Source: Cavenderia fasciculata
Taxonomy: Eukaryota; Evosea; Eumycetozoa; Acytosteliales; Cavenderiaceae
NCBI RefSeq assembly: GCF_000203815.1
Contig: NW_004457729.1
Coordinates: 3,038,674 to 3,102,673, forward strand
DNA: 64,000 bases
Direction: 5' to 3'
Position numbers and translations under genes: made by a program. The notes beneath the pieces were generated by a model, which was not told the origin of the DNA, made no database searches, and saw only the letters and a program-made list of their open reading frames with translations. Position 1 is the first letter of the stretch. The number at the start of each line of letters is the position of its first letter. Shown here piece by piece: positions 35,394-46,200 of the stretch.

Positions 35394-36299
35394 TTAATCG
35401 TCAACGGCAACACCCTTGTAAGTGTACTTGAACTGGCTAGAACCTCCGTAGGACTGTAATAAATTTTCGGTTGGGATGAAATCGGCCAATTGCTTGGTCT
35501 TTACAAAATTAACCTTTGATACAGTGTATGGGTCCAACCAATGCTTGATAATGTGCCAAAAGCCCATAAATATCCATGGAGCATTTAAAATTAAACACTT
35601 GGCCAAAGACTCTGGATAATATTTTTGGAACATATCTACCATGAATTTTACAAGTGGATAATCCTATAGAAAATAAATAAAAAGAAAAGAGATAAATATT
35701 TATATATTAATATATTATTTTAAAAAAAAAAGAGAGTTGTAGTGTGAGTTTAATGCATACCATATTTTTAGTACTAAAACTTGACATATCAAAAATAAGA
35801 GTACAAGTTTCGATTCCGGGTTTTAACATTTGTTTTCCGCTTTCCATGACATAAACACAGTAACGTTGAGCTTCATCTATATCTCTATTGGTACCATCGT
35901 GTTTACGGGTTCTAACTATACAAACGGGTCTTCCCTCTTTATCGGTTCCATGGAAGAAACTCTTTCCACTCTTTAATTCATTTTCAATGCTATCCTCTTT
36001 AATATTCTCGACACCAACATTTTGGAATGAGCCTCGGAATACCAAAGCATTATTTAACATTTCATATGCGTCTTTTACTACCCATTTTCTTGCTCTACAA
36101 AATCTACAGAATAATAATAAATTAATAAATTATTTAAATTGTAACATTGGTGTTTGAATTCATACCTAAGGATCATAGAATCATCTAATTTTTCAGCCTC
36201 TTCTTTGGTTGCATCGGTCATATTTTTGTTGACAAGATCTTTTACCTCTTGAAGTGCTTTCTCTTGAGAAGCTGATAAATCTCCAACATATCCGCTCAT
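35394..36299 (-). CDS. Sec14/CRAL-TRIO lipid-transfer protein
   Basis: Three exons, 36299-36166, about 36103-35761 and about 35664-35394, join in phase and give about 248 residues. The CRAL-TRIO-N helical part has DDSMILRFCRARKWVVKDAY. The lipid-binding domain shows GRPVCIVRTRKHDGTNRDI, TLIFDMSSFSTKNMDYPLVK, YYPESLAKCLILNAPWIFMG and FWHIIKHWLDPYTVSKVNF. It ends with the usual GGSS-x-F-x-Y pattern. The family exchanges phosphatidylinositol and other lipids between membranes. It is a small, single-domain member without signal or anchor, so it is probably cytosolic. Confidence 0.9.
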
Positions 36300-37864
36300 T
36301 TTTTTTGGTTATTTACTATTATTATTGTTGTTGTTAATTAATTAATATTGATTAATCTAAAAAAAAAAAAAGGTCAGAATTGAATTGATGATGGGAAATG
36401 AATAAAAGGAAAGGAAGGAAGGAAGGAAGGAAGGAAGGAAGTTATGTTGTGTGGTTAATATTAATTAATTAATTAATTAATTTTAAATATAGAGGTAGGG
36501 AGAGAGAGATTAAAAGGTGTGATAATAAATAGATGTGTGTGAAGTATGCAAAAGATAAAGATATAAAGACGAAACCCAATACATCAGGATTACATGTTCT
36601 TTAAAAATTGAAAATCATTCGTCACCCTCTGTTTTGTTAATAGTGCAAACATCATATTTAGCCTGGTATGGTTAAATTAAATCAAAGTATGTCTGTATAT
36701 TACATTTTAAATATATAAGACATGAGAGATATATCTTACTTTGATATTGAGGAGATGGGATTAAATGATATCACTTGATGAAAAAAATTATAAGGAAGAG
36801 TGGAGTGGAACACTTTACTTTTACACCTTAAAAGATAAGATAATAGATTTGTAGAAAACAAATATAGATTTAGATTTAAGAAGAATAAAACGATAGGTAT
36901 AAAGATGAGATGAAGTACTGTCTATAAATAGATAGATAGATAGATAGTTTTAGAGAGAGAGAGTAGTTATAATTACTTTTTAATATTTGTGTTGTTGTAT
37001 TATTACTAATATATGCTAAAAACGTATTACTTGATGCAAGATTAATAATGAAGTTGTTGTTATTGATAAAATGTAACAAGTAATGATATACAGTTATATA
37101 TATAGGTAGGTAGTAGTATTGGTAATAATAATTAAGTTACAGATGTTAATGTTAAAATATATATAAAACTATGAAAACAATTTGTTGTGGAACGTGAACT
37201 GCTGCAGCTTATTAAATATATTTCTGTCTCTGTTGTTGTTGTTATTGTCTAGTCTATCGTTATCTGGTGCTATGTTGGTTGTGTGTGTGCGTGCCAAGAT
37301 ACGTTAGTTGTCAATGAAGTTGATCTGTCGCAATGGGAACCAGCTCCCCGTTATCGTTGAAATTGCTTCTTTTAAAAAATATTATTATTGTTGATATTGT
37401 CGGGTTGCCTTTTTTGGAAGACGCCCCCCAAACCCTTCACAATTTGCCCAAGCCAACTTCTTTTTAAATCGATTTCCAAAACACCTATTGCTCACTCTAT
37501 ATCCATATCGATGAATCCAACCAATTTCAATTTAATTATTTAATTTAATATCATCATTGTTTTTTTTTCTAGATTTTTGAAAAAAATAAATAAATATTTT
37601 TAATTATTTTTTTTTCCTTCTTTTGTAGAGATCCAATTTTGATACCAAAATAATTAAACTATTTAGTTTTTGTTGTTCAAAAAAAAAAATGGAAAAGAAA
37701 TAATAATATAATAATATAATCTGTCTTTCTCTCTCTCTTTCTGAACCAAATTCATAGATAGGAGTATATTATATTATATTGTTCGGGGGGAATTGATATT
37801 ACAACATTAATGTTTACACAAATAAATAAATAAAATAAATTTGTTTTTGGTTGGGTTTAATTAA
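36300..37864. other. Long gene-free spacer (about 1.56 kb)
   Basis: No protein-coding gene is supported; the longest frame is 67 codons of low complexity. It holds GGAA repeats (36410-36440), TTAA runs, (GATA)n near 36920-36945 and poly-T/A tracts. A less AT-rich patch at about 37190-37500 (cgtgccaagatacg..., gacgccccccaaaccc) stands out. It does not fold into an obvious tRNA. It could hide a non-coding RNA, but nothing can be called. Confidence 0.45.
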
Positions 37865-39039
37865 TTAATGACGTTTAAATTGTAGTGTATCATTAATTAA
37901 TAATTTAGTTTGTTCATACAACATAAATGATAGTGAAGATGAACATCCAGCTTTAATTAAACTTGGAATTGCTCCCTAAAAAAAACAATAGATAAATAAA
38001 TAAATGTTTTTGAGAATAATTATTTCCTTCACTTTAAAGTTAAATATATATATTTACCTTGAAAAATGATTTCCAACCTTCATATCTATACATTGTAGTA
38101 ATTGTATAATGCATTGTTGATCCTTTTGAAACTTGTAATCTTTTTTTAATAACGTCTAGTGGAAGTACAAGGAATTTAGACATGGCACCTGACAAGCCAC
38201 CGCATATAAATTGTCCAACTGGATCGGCCTTTGCCGTCTGCGTAGATGCGTTTCCATGGTTAGTTCTCAAATTGATCCAAGTATGTTTAAGTGTTTCATA
38301 AAATGTAAATTGCAGTGCCATCAATGGCACAATTTGTAATAGTGAACTACCAACACCATTATAAATCGATCTAGTCTTTTCCAACTCCTTCAATGTTTCA
38401 TAAATTGATACATGATGTTTTTTTGATACTATATTTGTTCTAATTGTATCAAATGGGTATGATACTAAAAAAAAGGATAGAAATAAGTTAAAAGGTATTG
38501 GATCAATTTTTGAATCTATATTTAAACATATATTACATACAAAGAGTAGCAGCAGCACTTGATAAACCACCAGATACCAATGAAATGATGGGAGGTGGTT
38601 TATAATGTTCATCTTTACAAATATTTTTAGTGTAGTTTTCATCTAGTATTCTATTCAATGAAGAATAGCATGCAAATTGAGCGGCACCATATGAAATCCA
38701 TAGAATCTCTGCTGTCAGATTACCCTTCCATAGTGCACGGTATCCCTCCTCTCGTGTGATCTTGGACAATGTTTGAAAGACACCACTGTACTCTTGTTGA
38801 AGCGTGGATTTGTAGACTGCACTTTGGTGTGCATGTGAAGTATCGTGTTTCTGCAGCTGGAATCGTATCTTTACAACATCCAAAGGTGCCACTATGCATC
38901 TAGTCAATGCACCCGACATTGCACCAGCTATCAACTCTGTCTTGAAATGTTGACTATGTATTGCATCTGCATGTTCTTTTTCCGATTTACCATCATGAAT
39001 ATTATTACTATTGTTATTGTTGTTTTCAGTACTGGTCAT
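37865..39039 (-). CDS. Mitochondrial carrier, thiamine pyrophosphate carrier (SLC25A19)-like
   Basis: Three exons, 39039 to about 38548, about 38470-38057 and about 37977-37865, give about 340 residues with three carrier repeats. Signature motifs are APLDVVKIRFQLQKHD, SYPFDTIRTNIVSKKH and LPLDVIKKRLQVSKGS, matching P-x-[DE]-x-x-[KR]. The first motif (DVVKIRFQLQ), ISYGAAQFACYSSLNR and the R-T-R pattern of repeat 2 resemble SLC25A19, which imports thiamine pyrophosphate. Other subfamilies remain possible. Six transmembrane helices are expected in the inner mitochondrial membrane. The N-terminus is Asn-rich and low-complexity. Confidence 0.8.
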
Positions 39040-39270
39040 TCTCTATTTGACTAGTAAATAGAGAGAGAGAGAATCAACTTAAACTGTTAACAAACTTTAA
39101 TTTGTGAACTCTAAGTGAACAGTCACAGGTTGTTGTATGAACAAAATTAAATTAAAATCAAATTTTTACTCTTTCTTGTGGTGGTGATGGATCGTCATCT
39201 TCATCTTCTTCATTTTCGCATTTATTTGTTTTGATTTATATATATATAGTATAGTATAGCAGATAGAGAG

Positions 39271-40350
39271 ATGATTGAAAGACAAATAGCATCATTGGAG
39301 AATAAATTCCAACAAGGCAATTACTATGATATATTGCAGTCGTACAAAGCACTCTACTTTAGAAACTCAGCAGCCAAGAAGTTTAAAGAGACCGTTGCAT
39401 TGCTCATGTCAGGTGCAACCAACTTTCTCAAATACGAACAATGGAATTGTGCTGCTGAATGTGCTCAATTACTAGTAGATACATACAAGAACTTTAAAAC
39501 TCAATACAATGATGAATCAAAAGGTTTGTAGAAATAGATAGATGTATGAACATAATCACTTACTATCTCTATATATATATTGTAGAAAACATTGTTAAAA
39601 TATTTAAAGGATTTGGTGAAACTGAATGTGCAGCAAAGACTAACTTTATGAGAGACGCAATTAAATGGAGTGCAGAGAATGGAGCAGAGAAGAAGGGATC
39701 ACCGGAATTCCATACCTTGTTGGCAAATTCATTGGCACGTGAAGGAGACTATATCGACGCACAAAAACACTATATATTTGGAGACGACCCTATTGCATTT
39801 GCATCGATGCTCAAGACATGGGCTGAAGACTCTCCCAACAAGTCTGATGCCGATTTGTACATTGTCAGAGCCGTCTTGGGATACCTCTGCACTGGCAAAC
39901 TCAACGACGCAACCACTCTCTTCAAGTCATTCACATCACAAGTCACCATTGACTCTCCACTCATCAATTTTACCAATTTCCTTTTGATGACTTTGACTAG
40001 AGATGCTCTTCCATTATTCAAAACTCTTCGTGCCAAATATGCTCCATCTATTGGTCGTGACCCTGATTTTTCAAAGGTAAATAATTAATTAATAATAATA
40101 ATAATTAATAATAATAATAATAATAATAGAACTCTTGGCTAACCCCGTTTCTACTACTATATATTAGTATTTGGATCAAATTGCATTTGTATTCTATAAG
40201 GTTCCACTTCCACAAAGTGGTGGTTTGGGTTCATTGTTGAGTGGTTTGTTTGGTGGAGGTGGTGGAGGTATGTTTGGTGGTGGTGGTAATAGTAGCGCTG
40301 GTAGATCCAATGAAGATACAATGGACACTGCTACAGATGATGCCGATTAA
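39271..40350 (+). CDS. get4: GET4 (TRC35) homologue of the tail-anchored protein insertion pathway
   Basis: Three exons, 39271-39523, 39586-40076 and 40168-40350, join in phase and give 308 residues. The protein is helical with the GET4 markers FQQGNYYDILQSYKALYFRN, AIKWSAENGAEKKGSPEFHT, LLANSLAREGDYIDAQKHYI and TIDSPLINFTNFLLMTLTRD. GET4 bridges the SGTA/Get5 module to the Get3 ATPase in the cytosol and hands tail-anchored membrane proteins over for ER insertion. The C-terminus has a Gly-rich tail (GGLGSLLSGLFGGGGGG) followed by an acidic end. It lies divergent to the mitochondrial carrier gene, with about 230 bp between the two starts. Confidence 0.93.
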
Positions 40351-40608
40351 AAAATGAGCAACGCAACTCGACCCCCTAAACAAAATGTAAATGAAAAAAG
40401 AATAATCTTCCTCTATAAATACCATTTTGAAATAGAACCATTCATTTCAATTTGTGATCCAGACGATCATCTCTTATTATAAGGAATTATAATAAAAATG
40501 AACTAATAATTATTATTACAGCCAACAAATGTGCATTACATTGCCAAACTGTTTTTCCATTTAGTAGTATCGTTATATTATTATTATTTATTAGAGAGTC
40601 AAATTAAT

Positions 40609-41494
40609 TTACTTTCTTAATAATGGTAATTTCTTTTTCAAGACTAAACAACAATAATTGTTATGTGTAAGTATATTTACAATTAATTTTTTTTTTATAT
40701 TATTATTATTATTATAATCTTTATACATACCAACAAATGAAGCAAAACCAAGTACTAAAATACCAAATGAAAGTTTGAGACCAAAGTTGAATTGTCGATT
40801 GGTAGAGTTTAATATGGTTCTTTGAACAATCTCTCCGTTGGTGTCAAAGACAACTCTGTGCTTATTATAGTTATTATTATTTGTTGAGTGTTCCCAATAG
40901 GTGATGGTTACAGAGCCATCCTTTCCAGAGACAACAACTGGTTTGGAAAAGGTTGGTTTGAACCATAGACTCAAAAATCCAGAAAACTTTTGCTTATCAT
41001 CTCCCTTTGTGAAAAGAATGCCTCCTTGTGGATGCAACACACGATCTACCCAATGTAAAGAGAGACGTTCTCTATCGTTTTGGTCCATATCTCTCCATCC
41101 CATCTAAATAGATTTATAATGTTAGTCAGAGAGAAAGATCATTGCTGTTGTTTGTCTATCATTGTCTGTATACATACCCAACCCAAGATAGTATGAGCAG
41201 CCTTATCAGCAATATATTCCATTCCATAGTAAGAGTATACACCAGAGGTGATATCTGAACCAAAGTCACTTCTTACTACAGTCTTTACAATCTTGAAGCT
41301 ATCTGGGAATGCAATAGCACCCTTTTCATTTCTTTATAATTACAATTTAGAAAGTGATAGAGAGAGAAAGAGAGAGATAAAGAAAGAAAGAAAGAGTACA
41401 TGTTAATACCAATCAACTTGATGTAACAAGGGTACTACTATAACTAATATGCTACATACTGGTGCTTCTTTGAAGGTGTATTTGGAGCTGACAT
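40609..41494 (-). CDS. Unidentified single-TM protein
   Basis: Three or four exons: 41494-41460 (MSAPNTPSKKHQ), about 41335-41180 (GAIAFPDSFKIVKTVVRSDF, IADKAAHTILGW), 41103 to about 40730, and a short last exon ending KKKLPLLRK. An intron with GTATGT donor near 40729 is likely; reading through it is also open. A hydrophobic helix (LSFGILVLGFASFVG) lies near the C-terminus. The body is beta-rich with VTITYWEHS and VVFDTNGEIVQRT. I do not recognise the family. It could be a tail-anchored organelle protein, which is only inference. Confidence 0.65.
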
Positions 41495-41741
41495 TTGAGA
41501 TGTGAATAATATTGATATTGTATACAAATATACAATTTATATATAAATAAGACTATGCAAATTGAACAACCAAGTGATTTCTCGTCAACTCGCTCAGATC
41601 TGTGTTTTCATCTTTTCAAACCTAAATTTAATCTATTTTTTAAAAGTGATTTATAGTTGTTGTATTTGTATAGAGATAGGATAGGATAGTTATCTCTTTT
41701 AAAAGCGCATATAAAGAGATAAATAGAGATATAGATAGAAA

Positions 41742-42707
41742 ATGACAATAAATAGTTTATTGATAACTAATCTTAATGGAAATATAGTGTTCTCTAAATA
41801 CTACAACTCTTTCAACGAAGAGAAACAAAATGAATTTGAAAAGATCCTCTATCAACTCACCAAAGATGAATGGATACACTCAAAGAATGAAAAGCATTTA
41901 ATAACAGAGTTTGCGTAGGTTAAATTAATATTATACAACAACAACAACAACAACAACAACAAAGCAGACACCATCTTATTCTAATTTACAAACAAATCTA
42001 TTTCGGTCCCAATATATATAGAGGAAATATAATAGTCTTTACAAATGTAGGAGAACTATTATTGTTCTTGTGTGGATCTTCAGATGAATATGATGAACTT
42101 GCATGTATGTTATCTTATTCCTCGCGGTCTTGGTCATGTCAGTCAATAACATTATTAACAACTCAATTTCATTGCCATTATATTATTATAGTATCAGATA
42201 TAATGAATCCAATTGTAGAATGCTTAAAAGATGTTTGTAAAAAGAAAGGTGTATCAGAGTTATTCTTTATTGAACAGATACCCAAATTTGTATTATATAT
42301 AGACGAAATCATTCAAAGAGTAAGTTTTAGTTGGTGTTTGCTATGTCTCATCTACGACCAATCAACGCGAGACATGTTTCGCGACCTCAAATTCATTCTT
42401 TTATCATCGTCGTTTGGTTCGGAATTGGCCAGGGAGATATCTACCCTTCTTTCCACACATCCCTTTTCACACTTTAATGATTCCCGACACGCATTGGTGA
42501 TCGTCGGTGTGCGTCAACGAAAGAATGAAAGAATGGCTGAAAGGGACACGCCCTTTTTGACAGATCTTTGAAAATCTGTAGATACTTTAACAATTACTAA
42601 CTTTTTCTCTTTCTCTCATTTATTTACAGGGCTATTTGGATCAAGTACAATTTGAAAGTATTTCCAACTACAGTTTACTTAAACATGATAAAAAGGAGGC
42701 AGTCTAA
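41742..42707 (+). CDS. AP/COPI-type small longin subunit (zeta-COP or TSET TSPOON-like)
   Basis: Four exons, 41742-41914, 42022 to about 42105, about 42193-42320 and about 42630-42707, join in phase and give about 153 residues, the usual size of sigma and zeta chains. It begins MTINSLLITNLNGNIVFSKY, then GNIIVFTNVGELLLFLCGSS, a helix with SDIMNPIVECLKDVCKKKGV, FVLYIDEIIQRGYLDQVQFE. The GSS-x-x-Y/E-x-E-L and [ILV]-D-E-[IM]-x-x-x-G patterns are closer to zeta-COP than to AP sigma. Dictyostelids keep a complete TSET complex whose small chain TSPOON is of this type, so TSPOON is a serious alternative to copZ. The third intron is about 310 nt, long for this genome. I favour a coat small chain but cannot fix which. 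Confidence 0.68.
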
Positions 42708-43232
42708 AAGTATCACCGACCGAGGTGGTTCAGCCGAAAGAAAGAAAATATCATATGGTCACCCAACGCTGTCTGTGATCACTCCTCACCCATCCATCCA
42801 TTCACGAATGGATTTACCGCACAATAAATATCTGTATAATCATTCACACGAAAAACGCGACACCTTTCAAAGGGTGCGCTCTTTAGAGATTTTTCGAAAA
42901 AATCTAGAAGAAGATGGAGGGCTGAACAAGGGCAACTGCACCCAAAGTATTTTTAAGTTGCTAATTGGCAGTTCGCTTGCCACGCAGGTTTATGTTATGT
43001 CTTGCCAACTCTTTTATTTTTTTAATTGTTTTTTCTTAATATCTTGTACATACATATAAACTTGCACGTGTTGTATAAATATACATACATACACACCACA
43101 CATTTAAATAGTACCACGAGTGTGACTCTGGCAGCTTACTTTTAGATAGATAGAGATAGAGAAGTAAAGGATCGATCTTGTCAGCTGCTAAAGAACAGAT
43201 CATCATCACTATCATATCAACGTTAACCGAAA
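42708..43232. other. Spacer between the coat subunit gene and the 7TM gene
   Basis: A 135-codon open frame (42652-43059) overlaps the last exon of the previous gene and runs into this spacer, but it resembles nothing known. The left half (to about 42990) is less AT-rich than usual spacer. The rest is AT-rich promoter-like sequence with tacatacat runs near 43060-43095. Confidence 0.4.
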
Positions 43233-46200
43233 ATGACAACAAAGAAATCATCTCCATCTTTTAAAAGTACGACTAGATACAGATATAACAAAGCTGTGTT
43301 GTAATGAATAAATGATTAACATGTTTTTTTTTTTTGACTTAACCCAGGGTTATCATCATCAAAGAATATCATTTTATCGATATGTATTTTAGTAGTAGTA
43401 TTATTTCAAAATATTATATTAGTTGTATCAGCAGCAGATGAAGTCAAAGTAGTATCAAGTAGCATTACGCGTAAGAGCACAAATGTGATGAGTGCAGAGA
43501 TGGATTTTGCATTGATGGACATTACGTTTGACAAACCACTCTACACCTACATGAATGTGATCTGTCCCAATTTCACATGTCCTGCGGCACCTATCATACC
43601 ACCTCAAATCGATTGTACCTGTGACTATACCAATCCACAAGCGTGTCCACAAACTGGAAGTGGGTGTCCAAGTTGTCCAACAGAGTACACCGAGACAGAT
43701 TATCTCGGAAATAACGTCACCATCCCATATTGCGACTATGAGAATGACCCATGGACTACCATTCAAACAAACACCAACTATTTCTATGCAGAGACTTCAG
43801 ACACTATCAAATTACGTCTCAAAGCAGACAACTCCATCTGTCAAGGTCTACGTCTATACGGTACTCAAAATACTGGTAGTTTCTATATCTACGTATCAAC
43901 CAATCCATCCGAAGGTTTAGGTCGTAGAACATCTGGTGATCTTTCATTAGTATGTTAATAATATCTAAATTAAACACAACACAGTATGCATTATTAATTA
44001 ATTAATCAATTTCTATTTACTTCTAGATTCCACTTCAAATTGGTATTTGTCCAAGTGATAATACGGATTGGGCACCAATGCAAAGTTGGACAAATAATAC
44101 CTATTTCATTTCACTTACACCAATTAAAACATCTGCATCATTTGGATTTATTGTATATTCGAGTGATATTTCAGCACCAGTGCCACCTGCACAGCCATGT
44201 ACAGCGATTCTCCCCACCCATCAATGTATCAACGATGGTGACTTGCTCGAGGGTGAAGGTCAGTCTGAAATACCAACCTTTTATACTTTTGTCGTTGATC
44301 GTCCCATGGTCCTATCATTTGGTTGTCCATTACTCTTTGAAGACATTGATTTCTTTATTAGTGATTCCCCTAATATGACCAATCCAGATGCATCTAATTT
44401 TAAATGGAGTGCAATGCGTCCATGTAAGTCAAAAAATATAGATAGATAACATAATGAAAAATAGTTCATCATCTGATTATTAACCACCCACATTTTTGTT
44501 TTTTATTTTATTTAGATGATGATTATTTAACATTGACACTTAAACCATGGAATGAAACAACACCTAAAATATTGTATATTAGTATTATTCCATACTATCC
44601 ATCAAAGTTCCAATGTACAGTTACGACACATACCAACAATACAAAGCGAGCGATTACCGACAACTATGATTTAGGCGGTACCTACCTTTCAATGGGAACA
44701 TCGAGATTGATCTTCCCCGATGGCACTCACTTGCTACCCGATATTTGGCAGAATACTGACCGTTTCTATTCGCTCTTTCCCCGTGTCAACAATAACCCGC
44801 TCTGGCCAATCCCCAACATCTTGTTTGACGCGTCGGAGCGTTTCAATTTTTTCTCGGATATTTCCTTTGCCGACCCAACCAACCCACCCCTTCCCAATAC
44901 ATACCAGGCTGCTTTCATCCTCTCAATCGACCGAAAGTCGACGACAGTCTTTTCCGACTACTCCAACATCACCCGATCCAAGCTCGAATTTCTCGATATT
45001 TTGGTGGATGCTGATGGCAACCCTGTGGTTGGTGCCATTGGATTCACGCCCGTCGTGTTGCCATGCAACTACACCGAGTTCCAGTCTACTCTGGCCATGA
45101 TCAATTCACTCGAGGATCAGTTGTTTGCAACATCAGAGTTTCAAAATGTATCGTCGCTCCGATTCAATATTGATGTGTTGACAATGCGTGATTCATGGGC
45201 TGGATGCACTGCACAGGCAAAGAGCCTGCTGCAAACACAAACCGTCGAGAAACGTCTCAACACGACCCGTTGTCCGTACTCGTCGAGCGACCCGCGTTAT
45301 GCACTCGAGCCATGCTGCAACAGCACCACCACCTTTTTCGAGTGCTGTGTGCCCCGTGAGCTCTTGGTCGAGACAACCGTCAACATCGGTGTCTACAACG
45401 ACCTAGTGTCCAGCACTTGCTCTTCCTACGACTGCACGGTCAGTCTCTTGAATGACTACTATGCATCCGTGTCACAGGTCGAAGACGGTAGTTGCGCGCT
45501 CACATTTGACAGCTTTTTTGATTTCCAGCTCGATATTTACACAACGCTGCGTCGTTGCAAGAGTATCTATGACTATATCTCGTGCGACAATGATACCCAG
45601 TGTGGCGGGCACACTTGTAATCTCTTTTATCGATTCTGCGAGATTCCATTCGACGTGCAAGACAAACAATACATGCAGTGCGTGTTGAATGGATCGTCGG
45701 CGACTATCCAGTACTATCTTCAATACACGTTGGGTATTAGTGCCAGTCCCAACGAGACGGCCTTTTTGGACGAGGTCTACAACTACTTCCTCATCGACGA
45801 TTGCACGCATCGCACAGGCTTGGCCTTTAGAACATACTACCGGTACTCCAACTTTGACCCGCGTACCAGCAAGTGCTATCCATCACCCGTTTGCTTGGAC
45901 GCCACTTGTTTGACCGTGCACGACGTCTGCTACGACGGATACTATAGTGGATGGAACCTGTACCGTTACGGAACAAGCCCAAAGACGTGTGCCAACAATG
46001 GATACTGCTCAGACATGTCGTGCGAGTCGCCCAGGGACTGCAACACAACGTGTGCCGCACAGCCGAGCTTCTGCGGCTACTGTACCAACAATGAAACACA
46101 GTGTCACAAGTTCTCATCGATTTCGGGCAGCGCTGCTTGCTCGGCGACACCCAACGTGTGTATTATGGACAATGGCCAGTACTTGGTCGGTGCAGCAGCC

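Noticed and set aside
37190-37500. Possible non-coding RNA in the less AT-rich patch
   Set aside because: No tRNA, snRNA or snoRNA signature could be identified by eye; composition alone is not enough.
42652-43059. 135-codon frame spanning the coat-subunit last exon and spacer
   Set aside because: It starts inside a supported exon in another frame and shows no family resemblance.
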